Program-made: the position numbers and the translations under genes
Notes under the pieces: generated by a model
Database searches by the model: none
Seen by the model: only the letters and a program-made list of their open reading frames with translations
Told to the model about the DNA's origin: nothing
Source: Microcaldota archaeon
Lineage (GTDB): Archaea > Micrarchaeota > Micrarchaeia > Micrarchaeales > Micrarchaeaceae
Assembly: GCA_021851535.1 (NCBI GenBank)
Contig: JAJZDT010000032.1
Coordinates: 1-6,427 of the forward strand
Direction: 5' to 3'
DNA length: 6,427 nucleotides
Shown here: positions 1 through 5,060 of the stretch, in pieces
How positions within the stretch are numbered: position 1 is the stretch's first letter
Layout of the letters: every line of letters starts with the position of its first letter

Positions 1-1071
1 ATTTGTAATTGGAATAGTACTTGTAGTACCAGTTGCCCCAGATGTTTTAGATACTAAAGTATTTGATGGGAGTATATTAGATGTGATGTTTTGTGGTGGT
101 ATACCCATATCTATAATTCCATGATTGTAGTATATTTCAAATGGTGCGTGAAATACAACCCATGCGCCTGGATAATTAGTATTATTTTGAATTGTGTTAT
201 TTTTAGAATTATAAGTCCAATTCATATAACTATTATAGTTGCCAAAATTATATGCTATAGAATTATAACTGCCGCCGCCAAACTGCATTGCCGTGAATGT
301 ATTATTGCCATTTAAGATTGTTGTTATATTACGAATATTTCCATTTGGCGTTGTAAATTTTATGCTTGTTGTTATCTGATTATTTACCGCAAAACCATAG
401 GCGTATGATATGTTATATGGCAATGGTGAAATAGACATATTCTGAGGTTTAAATAATATAATTGAAAAATTGTAATTGGGATATGTCCTGTTTCCTATTA
501 ATATGTAGGTATTTGGCGGGATTAGAACAGTAACATTCCCAAAATTTAATCTTGCTCCAACTACCCCATTTACGCTATTATTAATCTCGCTTATCTTTAG
601 TAGACGCGGTGTTGGTGGAATAGGTATATAATTGTTTGATAGATTTGGTGGTGTGATGTTGTTTGAAGAGATTATAGTATTATTGTATTTTACCACATTT
701 ATATAAAGAGTTGTTGGGGTTGTTTGTGTATCATTCCCAGTAACAATTATAGATAGGTTATATAACATCGGATATGTATTTTGACCTGCGTTTATCGTCA
801 ACTTACCGGAAAATGGTGGGACCCCAGACATATTTGTTAATGATACCGTTATACCATGAGAATTTAGTACATTGATATTTGTCAAATTTATTTTACTATA
901 TCCAGATATGCCGCTAATAAGTTCAACATTATATAAAGTATTTGCCGATCCATATTGAGGCAGCATTAATGTATTATTATTTGAAACAAACTGTGCGGTA
1001 TTTGTAGATGCTGAAACTGCCGCCGCCAAACAGAGTGTTGAAATCATCAATACGAGTAATAGTTTATACAT
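1..1071 (-). CDS. Secreted Asn/Thr-rich surface (glyco)protein, partial: C-terminal end lies beyond the left edge
   Basis: Reading the minus strand from the ATG at 1071-1069 gives 357 codons without a stop, ending at base 1, so the protein is incomplete at its C-terminus. Residues 1-21 form a Sec-type signal peptide: a Lys at position 3, a hydrophobic core (LLLVLMISTLCLAAA), then VSA as a probable cleavage site before Ser22. The rest is rich in Asn, Thr, Ser, Ile, Tyr and Pro, poor in charge, and carries 20 N-X-S/T sequons (for example Asn62, 80, 105, 113, 138, 179, 194, 211, 220, 248, 284, 328). This composition is typical of exported, beta-rich, N-glycosylated archaeal envelope proteins. 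I recognise no specific domain and see no catalytic motif. A short Gly stretch lies at 265-267, and the last visible residues (about 341-357) are Thr/Ser/Gly-rich and linker-like. A TATA box about 33 bases upstream supports the start and an almost leaderless transcript separate from endA. An S-layer or pilin-associated role is possible but unproven. Confidence 0.85.
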   Translation of the reverse strand, partial: MYKLLLVLMISTLCLAAAVSASTNTAQFVSNNNTLMLPQYGSANTLYNVELISGISGYSKINLTNINVLNSHGITVSLTNMSGVPPFSGKLTINAGQNTYPMLYNLSIIVTGNDTQTTPTTLYINVVKYNNTIISSNNITPPNLSNNYIPIPPTPRLLKISEINNSVNGVVGARLNFGNVTVLIPPNTYILIGNRTYPNYNFSIILFKPQNMSISPLPYNISYAYGFAVNNQITTSIKFTTPNGNIRNITTILNGNNTFTAMQFGGGSYNSIAYNFGNYNSYMNWTYNSKNNTIQNNTNYPGAWVVFHAPFEIYYNHGIIDMGIPPQNITSNILPSNTLVSKTSGATGTTSTIPITN

Positions 1072-1099
1072 TCTATCAGCTAAACAGATACATGTAATT

Positions 1100-1107
1100 T
1101 ATTTATA
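1100..1107 (-). promoter_or_regulatory. TATA box of the surface-protein gene
   Basis: The minus strand reads TATAAATA here, centred about 33 bases before the ATG at 1071. With the usual archaeal spacing of about 26 bases, transcription would start near 1077, leaving a leader of only about 6 bases. It sits just beyond the endA stop codon, so the surface gene probably has its own promoter rather than depending on read-through. No Shine-Dalgarno sequence precedes the ATG, which fits near-leaderless initiation. Confidence 0.5.
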
Positions 1108-1120
1108 TTTTGTTATTTTA

Positions 1121-2308
1121 CTATGGCTGCATCCAGTCTATCTCATAATATTCAAATTCGCTGCTGGGCAGCTTTATCTGTTTTATTTTATAATAAGTTA
1201 CTGAGGTTTCTCTATCAGCTATTGCAATTATTAATTCTGAATTCCTTGCACGAGCCTCATTTATTATAGCTGATAGTTCACTACCGCCAATATACTCATC
1301 CTCGCTTAAAGAGAGCATAGAATATTTTGGTATATCCTTTCCAGGAACCTCTGTAACCCCATTTTTCCTGTAATATAATACAAAATCTATCGAGAGCTTC
1401 TTTTTTCTGCTCCTACCAGGAATTGCAAGTATGAATGTTTTTCTTACAGAATGTGCAACTCTTATTACTCTTGCCCATTCTGATATTAATAATTTTAAAT
1501 CTCTTGGAAACACATGTATTACATGCTTTGAATGTATCCATTCATCATTCTTTATAGGCTGAGCACCTGGAAAATATATTCTAAAATGCGTGCCGAATTT
1601 AAATCCAGTTTTTAATACATACCCATTATCGCGCCAGTCCGCATATATAGAGTATAACTTTTGAAAATCAGATCTTCTGGAAGTGGCAATTGCTATTATT
1701 TCATTTTTGGTATATCCTTCTATATTTAATATACCCTTCTCCATCAAAAAAAGCGTCTCGTATATATCGAGTTTGTTCAAACTTCCGTGATCGCTTGCTT
1801 TATATGTTCCGTACTGGCCAAACCAATGATTATTATATAATTCACGACCCATATCGCTTTTATCTATAATAGATACCAGATCATCCTCAAAAAATACGCC
1901 AGTTACATCCTTTATGCTTATCTTTAATTTAGTTGATGGATATGCCTTTACATTTATCTGTTTATCCTTCTTTATACTACCATCATTGCCATGCTCTTGT
2001 GGGTATTCTATTACAAGACCTCTATCCCGCCAATCTTTATATGTAAAATATCTTGCCATGAACTTATTATTTTTATTAAATAGCATTGCTACATCATTAA
2101 ATGTTAGTTTTTTGCCAGAATCAGAAATACATTCTGCCTTACGAACATCTATAACATATAATGCCTCTTCAGGACGTAATGTATATTTATTTAAAACTTT
2201 TATCCCTATATGCCCGTTTCTTAAGTTATCCTGGCTTGACTGATCCACTACATAAATGCTTTTTGTTTTTTCTTCAATGTTTATAAGTAGACCCAATTTA
2301 TCAACCAT
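1121..2308 (-). CDS. endA: tRNA splicing endonuclease EndA, three-unit (epsilon2-type) fusion
   Basis: It cuts pre-tRNA and other RNAs at bulge-helix-bulge motifs to release introns. The 395-residue chain is about twice the length of the single-unit alpha4 enzymes. Residues about 1-115 form a degenerate alphaN unit containing a YKDWRDRG motif (90-97). Residues about 165-297 form the catalytic alpha unit, in which the motif recurs as YADWRDNG (222-229). It contains FGTHFRIYFPG with Tyr245, HSKHVIHV with His259, and SVRKTFILA with Lys290. These match the family Tyr/His/Lys triad, and the His-Lys spacing of 31 is the classical one. Residues about 300-395 are a betaC unit ending in YEIDWMQP, the usual C-terminus that contacts the partner protomer. 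Such alphaN-alpha-betaC chains form homodimers and were described in ARMAN-1/-2. The start overlaps the dph5 stop by 8 bases and is preceded by AAGGT with 5-base spacing, so it is the distal gene of radA-dph5-endA. It ends with TAG. Unit boundaries are my estimates. Confidence 0.96.
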   Translation of the reverse strand: MVDKLGLLINIEEKTKSIYVVDQSSQDNLRNGHIGIKVLNKYTLRPEEALYVIDVRKAECISDSGKKLTFNDVAMLFNKNNKFMARYFTYKDWRDRGLVIEYPQEHGNDGSIKKDKQINVKAYPSTKLKISIKDVTGVFFEDDLVSIIDKSDMGRELYNNHWFGQYGTYKASDHGSLNKLDIYETLFLMEKGILNIEGYTKNEIIAIATSRRSDFQKLYSIYADWRDNGYVLKTGFKFGTHFRIYFPGAQPIKNDEWIHSKHVIHVFPRDLKLLISEWARVIRVAHSVRKTFILAIPGRSRKKKLSIDFVLYYRKNGVTEVPGKDIPKYSMLSLSEDEYIGGSELSAIINEARARNSELIIAIADRETSVTYYKIKQIKLPSSEFEYYEIDWMQP

Positions 2309-3056
2309 ATATTACCTTAACCATCTCTTGCTCAATTTCTGATAATTTTGCAGGAATTACAATAGTGCGCATGCCCTTTAGCTTATTTAATGTGCGTGCA
2401 TCCTTTATATTTAAAAATGCTCTATATTCATCATTTTGTGAGAGTTGCTCTATAATTATTATTTTTGTTGAATCGTTTATTATTCCAAATTTATGTACAG
2501 ATTCAGCATACTCCATATATTTTATTGCTTCATTTATTGGTATTGATGATGACTCCTTCTGATCATAATCGAGTAATAATATAGTATGTAAATTATTATC
2601 CATGTTCTTTTTTATTGTATCATAGAAGGATATAGGTTTATAATGCTCACTCCAACGTGCAATTGTTACTATCCGTCCAAATCTATAAAAATCTAAGCCG
2701 CTCTCTCCCATTATCGCGCTTATAATAGAACTTGAATGTATTACCTTTATAGAAATATTAAGTTTTGATGCTGTTAAAAATATTATTTTATGTGTCGTTG
2801 CAATTAAAGGATCTCCACCCACAAGTATTGTAATATCCTGCTTCTTAGAAATTAGCTGGTCAATATGCTCCTCTAAATCTTGGCGTGATAGTTTTTTGAT
2901 ATTTTTATTTATTAGCGACTCTATATTCTTTATCTTTGACTCTGATATGCTGCTAGTATATACATCAATAAAGACATCATTAGAGACTTTGCAGGCTTGA
3001 ATGCCTTCTATAGTCATTCCATCTTCAGATATACCAGTACCTACAAGAAATAGCAT
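2301..3056 (-). CDS. dph5: Diphthine synthase (SAM-dependent methyltransferase, diphthamide pathway)
   Basis: It methylates the 3-amino-3-carboxypropyl-histidine intermediate on elongation factor 2 using S-adenosylmethionine, giving diphthine, the precursor of diphthamide. The 251 residues match the usual family length. It has the tetrapyrrole-methylase fold signatures: an N-terminal MLFLVGTGIS strand and loop, VGGDPLIATTH (79-89) as the SAM-binding GDP loop, VIHSSSIISAI (105-115), and GESGLDFYRFG (117-127), all strongly characteristic of Dph5. The start lies 11 bases after the radA stop, and GGTG five bases before the ATG can serve as Shine-Dalgarno, so it is translated from the radA transcript. 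The stop TGA overlaps the endA start. Many DPANN archaea are thought to lack diphthamide genes, so its presence is informative. Whether Dph1/2 and Dph6 are present elsewhere cannot be seen. Confidence 0.96.
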   Translation of the reverse strand: MLFLVGTGISEDGMTIEGIQACKVSNDVFIDVYTSSISESKIKNIESLINKNIKKLSRQDLEEHIDQLISKKQDITILVGGDPLIATTHKIIFLTASKLNISIKVIHSSSIISAIMGESGLDFYRFGRIVTIARWSEHYKPISFYDTIKKNMDNNLHTILLLDYDQKESSSIPINEAIKYMEYAESVHKFGIINDSTKIIIIEQLSQNDEYRAFLNIKDARTLNKLKGMRTIVIPAKLSEIEQEMVKVIYG

Positions 3057-3061
3057 TAATG

Positions 3062-3065
3062 CACC
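3062..3065 (-). promoter_or_regulatory. Ribosome binding site of dph5
   Basis: The minus strand reads GGTG five bases before the dph5 ATG, within the 11-base radA-dph5 gap. It is complementary to the CACC part of the conserved 16S rRNA 3' end. Together with AAGGT before endA (2314-2318), it suggests that the internal genes of this operon start by Shine-Dalgarno pairing, unlike the leading gene radA. Confidence 0.5.
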
Positions 3066-3067
3066 AA

Positions 3068-4018
3068 TTAACCCTTAACTCCATCCTTAGTTATTCTTAT
3101 TATGCATTCACCTTCAGGCATACTAGGTGAATCTACAAGCCTTACTATTCTTTTATCCTCCTTACTCTTTCTCATATAAAGGCGCGTACCAGCAGCATGA
3201 GCCATTACATTGCCGCCTATTGGAGTTGTAGGGTCGCCAAATAGAATTCCAGGATTATCCATTACCTGATTGGTTACATAAACGGCAAGATCGTATTTAT
3301 CTGATAGACTCTGCAGCTTATGTATATGCATATTAAGCTTCTGCTGCCTCTCGCCTAACGCACCCCTACCTATAAATTCGGCCCTAAATAGAGCGGTTAA
3401 TGAATCCACAACTATTAGCTTTATGTTTTTCTCCTGTATGAGCTTATCTGCACGCTCAACAGTTAATATCTGCTGCTCAGTAGTTTGAGCCCTAACATAT
3501 ATAATATTTTTAAGCACCTCTTCAGGATCTAGGCCGCTATTCTTTGCTATCTCCTTTATACGCTCAGGCCTAAATGTTCCTTCAGTATCTATAAACAATA
3601 CATTTCCGCCAAGACCAGACTTCTCTCTTGTTTGCTGCGCATTTACTGTTAATTGGAATCCTAATTGTGTTTTGCCACTTGAGAATTTACCATAGCTCTC
3701 CGTTATGGAATTAGTTTCTATACCCCCACCAATCATATCATTTAATGAATCACTACCTGTACTTATTTTACCTAATATTAAGCGTTTTTCAAATACCTCA
3801 GCTCCTGTAGAATAATTAATAGTTGTTGATTCTTTTGCCACCTGAACCGCTTTCTTTGCAGCATCGACGCTCATGCCAAAATTTTCTGATAAATCGTGGG
3901 GATTAGCTATTGCTACCTTCTCTAGCGAATCTATTCCGGCAGCACGCATCTTCTCAGCAGTTGTCTCCCCGATACCTGGAAGATCCTCCAATTCCCTTAC
4001 TATTTTATCCTTAACCAT
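3068..4018 (-). CDS. radA: DNA repair and recombination protein RadA (RecA/Rad51 family)
   Basis: It is the archaeal recombinase that polymerises on single-stranded DNA and performs ATP-dependent strand exchange. It is 316 residues from the ATG at 4018. An N-terminal helix-hairpin-helix domain (about 9-60, LEDLPGIGETTAEKMRAAGI) is followed by the ATPase core. The core has ISTGS..LN.MIGGGIET (85-102), Walker A GKFSSGKT (110-117), the IDTEGTFRPERI segment (143-154), Walker B LIVVD (201-205), loop L1 around RGALGERQQ (218-226), and loop L2 near NPGILFGDPTTPIGGN (255-270). The C-terminal core has AAGTRLYMRK and DSPSMPEGE. The reading frame extends 44 codons upstream to 4150, but those residues do not resemble RadA, and a TATA box lies inside that stretch, so I place the start at MVKDK. 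The polymerisation motif, FxxA in most archaeal RadA proteins, appears as YSTG (69-72), and Walker A has Ser where Gly is usual at 113. It leads the radA-dph5-endA operon. Confidence 0.97.
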   Translation of the reverse strand: MVKDKIVRELEDLPGIGETTAEKMRAAGIDSLEKVAIANPHDLSENFGMSVDAAKKAVQVAKESTTINYSTGAEVFEKRLILGKISTGSDSLNDMIGGGIETNSITESYGKFSSGKTQLGFQLTVNAQQTREKSGLGGNVLFIDTEGTFRPERIKEIAKNSGLDPEEVLKNIIYVRAQTTEQQILTVERADKLIQEKNIKLIVVDSLTALFRAEFIGRGALGERQQKLNMHIHKLQSLSDKYDLAVYVTNQVMDNPGILFGDPTTPIGGNVMAHAAGTRLYMRKSKEDKRIVRLVDSPSMPEGECIIRITKDGVKG

Positions 4019-4045
4019 AATAAAACCCGCAAGATCTGCAAACCA

Positions 4046-4054
4046 TTTATATAT
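4046..4054 (-). promoter_or_regulatory. TATA box of the radA-dph5-endA operon
   Basis: The minus strand reads ATATATAAA, centred about 32 bases before the radA ATG at 4018. This predicts a transcript start near 4024 with a leader of about 6 bases and no Shine-Dalgarno site. A second TATA-like stretch (minus-strand TTTATATAG, near 4069-4077) lies further upstream and is a weaker alternative that would give a longer leader. Confidence 0.55.
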
Positions 4055-4132
4055 TATTATACTAAAGCTATATAAATTAAGATTACAAATTAGATAAGAA
4101 TTGTGCGTTTTAGTTATATTTTTGAGAATAAG

Positions 4133-4157
4133 TGCCAGCGTGTAACACACGCTGGCA
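4133..4157. repeat. Perfect inverted repeat, 11-bp stem with 3-base loop
   Basis: TGCCAGCGTGT (4133-4143) is exactly complementary to ACACGCTGGCA (4147-4157) across the loop AAC. It is the strongest hairpin I see in the window outside the tRNA. On neither strand is it followed by a clear U-run, so it is not a classic intrinsic terminator. It is probably one domain of the candidate RNA at 4133-4200. Confidence 0.9.
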
Positions 4158-4200
4158 AGGCGACCAGTTCTTCACGACCTTTCTACAGTAGAGAACCTGT
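4133..4200 (-). ncRNA. Candidate small structured RNA (or other structured element); strand and identity unknown
   Basis: This 68-base stretch in the radA/DUF92 divergent spacer is about 53% G+C while its flanks are nearly all A/T, and it encodes no protein I can recognise. It contains a perfect 11-bp hairpin with a 3-base loop (4133-4143 with 4147-4157). Directly adjacent is a second stem (AAGGCG at 4157-4162 with CGACCTT at 4175-4181, one bulge). The loop of this second hairpin (CAGTTCT, 4165-4171) can pair with AGAACCTG (4192-4199) with one bulged base, so a pseudoknot is possible. It also holds two tandem imperfect repeats (4161-4174 and 4175-4187). The structure works on either strand. 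I favour minus because a TTTAAATA box (4220-4227) lies about 25 bases before 4200 and would start the RNA exactly at the GC-rich edge, with the strong hairpin at the 3' end. I see no C/D boxes, no H/ACA layout and no tRNA, SRP or RNase P signature. Confidence 0.38.
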
Positions 4201-4219
4201 AATTTAATATAAAAAAGAA

Positions 4220-4230
4220 TATTTAAAAAG
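4220..4230 (+). promoter_or_regulatory. TATA box for the DUF92 gene, possibly bidirectional
   Basis: The plus strand reads TATTTAAAAAG, centred about 45 bases before the ATG at 4271. This predicts a start near 4252 and a leader of roughly 19 bases. Its core TTTAAA is palindromic, and the minus strand reads TTTAAATA at the right distance to start the candidate RNA near 4200, so the same site may serve both directions. Confidence 0.45.
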
Positions 4231-4270
4231 ATTTGTAATTAGCGGAATTATATCATAAATATGGAATTTT

Positions 4271-4948
4271 ATGGGATTTTTAACACTCAGCCTGCCAGCG
4301 TTGGTTGCTGCGATAATACTTGGTATATTACTGATAATATTTGGTGGGATTTTTGGCCCGCTTATGATAGCTAGTATGATACTTTTTTTAGTGCTTTCAG
4401 CTATAGTTACAGCGTTTGGAATAATAAATAAGAAAAAGATTGGTGTTGCAGAAAAGGATAGAGGCATAAAGAATGTCATTGCTAATGGCCTTGCACCACT
4501 TATTTTTTCAATTCTATTTGCGTATTATATGTCCCAGGCACATATTTCATACATATTAATTCTTGGTTTTGTAAGTAGTGTTGCGGCAATAACCGCAGAT
4601 AAATTTAGTAGTGAAATAGGAGTCCTTAATGGAAGCCCTACTATGATATTTAGCCTAAAGAAGGTTAAAAAGGGTACAAGTGGGGGTGTAACCAAACTTG
4701 GCCTAATTTCTGGATTTTTAGGCAGCACGCTCATAACAATACCTGCAACACTTATGTACTTTCTTATATCTGGCACATATTACAACTATTATATTGTGAC
4801 TCTTATAATATTTATTGGATTTTTAGGTAGTATATTTGACTCTATTCTAGGTTATTTTGAGGAATTGGGTTTTGGCAATAAATATACATCTAATTTTATT
4901 GCTAGCATAATAAGTGGGCTACTGCTCGTAATAATACTTCTAATATAA
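4271..4948 (+). CDS. DUF92 (TMEM19/VTE6-like) integral membrane protein
   Basis: This is a 225-residue, very hydrophobic protein with about six or seven membrane segments (roughly 8-28, 31-51, 73-88, 92-108, 145-167, 173-192, 207-225). Diagnostic DUF92 motifs are present: DRGIKNVIANGLAP (63-76), AAITADKFSSEIG (105-117), SPTMIFSLKKVKKGTSGGVT (122-141), and GFLGSIFDSILG (183-194). The polar Asn, Asp, Ser, Glu and Gly residues in these loops are the likely active-site positions. In plants the related VTE6 acts as a phytyl-phosphate kinase. For archaeal members the substrate is unknown, and a role with isoprenoid phosphates is only a plausible inference given archaeal isoprenoid lipids. The ATG at 4271 is the first in frame after an upstream stop (4256-4258), which supports the start. 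The gene is divergent from radA and convergent with the tRNA, ending 11 bases from it. An earlier ATG at 4261 is out of frame. Confidence 0.93.
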   Translation: MGFLTLSLPALVAAIILGILLIIFGGIFGPLMIASMILFLVLSAIVTAFGIINKKKIGVAEKDRGIKNVIANGLAPLIFSILFAYYMSQAHISYILILGFVSSVAAITADKFSSEIGVLNGSPTMIFSLKKVKKGTSGGVTKLGLISGFLGSTLITIPATLMYFLISGTYYNYYIVTLIIFIGFLGSIFDSILGYFEELGFGNKYTSNFIASIISGLLLVIILLI

Positions 4949-4959
4949 TTTTAGATATA

Positions 4960-5048
4960 TGCGCCAATCGGGATTTGAACCCGAATCGCGAGCTATTTCC
5001 TATTCAGATTGGGAAGCTCGTGTCCTAACCAGATTGGACTATTGGCGC
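4960..5048 (-). tRNA. tRNA-Gly (anticodon CCC) with a 15-base intron
   Basis: Read on the minus strand, the acceptor stem GCGCCAA pairs perfectly with TTGGCGC, followed by discriminator A73 and no encoded CCA. U8 and A9 are present. The D stem GTCC/GGAC encloses AATCTGGTTA, with A14, G18G19 and A21. The anticodon stem is CGAGC/GCTCG, the variable loop CGAT, and the T arm TCGGG-TTCAAAT-CCCGA. The anticodon loop is 22 bases instead of 7. Removing 15 bases after position 37 gives TTCCCAA, with anticodon CCC at 5011-5013, a 74-base mature tRNA, and an anticodon arm typical of glycine isoacceptors (C35, C36, C2-G71). It starts 12 bases after the PAC2 stop codon and is convergent with the DUF92 gene. 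Transcription may come from a TATA-like element inside the end of the PAC2 gene or by read-through with later 5' trimming by RNase P. Confidence 0.96.
4995..5009 (-). other. tRNA intron at 37/38 with a relaxed bulge-helix-bulge motif
   Basis: The intron reads ATCTGAATAGGAAAT on the minus strand. Its GGAA pairs with TTCC (tRNA positions 32-35) to form the central 4-bp helix. The 5' bulge is CAA, cut after A37. The 3' bulge is ATA, cut before A38. Both bulges have three bases, as EndA requires. The outer helix is the full anticodon stem, but the intron-side helix is essentially missing: at most one pair can form beyond the 5' bulge. The repeated A at the junctions means that shifting the cuts by one base gives the same mature tRNA. 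Confidence 0.85.
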
Positions 5049-5060
5049 ATAAGCAAAATT

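Noticed and set aside
91..315. 74-codon plus-strand reading frame
   Set aside because: It lies antisense to the surface-protein gene, which has a signal peptide, a promoter and 357 open codons. The plus-strand product has no recognisable features.
1914..2562. Plus-strand reading frames of 109 and 65 codons
   Set aside because: They are antisense shadows of endA and dph5, both recognised by catalytic or SAM-binding motifs.
4019..4150. 44-residue N-terminal extension of RadA from the ATG at 4150
   Set aside because: The extra residues do not resemble RadA, which normally begins close to the helix-hairpin-helix domain. The stretch contains the radA TATA box and part of the GC-rich structured element.
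4133..4157. Perfect hairpin as an intrinsic transcription terminator
   Set aside because: Neither strand has a U-tract directly after it (minus: CTTATTCTC; plus: AGGCGACC), and archaeal termination rarely needs a hairpin.
4133..4200. Structured element as C/D box RNA, split tRNA half, SRP RNA or RNase P RNA
   Set aside because: No C and D boxes were found, no acceptor or T-arm pairing fits, and the element is too short and lacks the conserved core sequences of SRP or RNase P RNA.
4204..4479. 91-codon minus-strand reading frame over the DUF92 start
   Set aside because: Its hydrophobic sequence is the complement of the DUF92 membrane segments. DUF92 has clear family motifs on the plus strand.
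4960..5049. tRNA read one base earlier, with acceptor TGCGCCA/TGGCGCA
   Set aside because: That alignment also pairs, but it would put A at position 8 and break the D stem. Starting at G 5048 gives U8, A9, a perfect D stem and A73.
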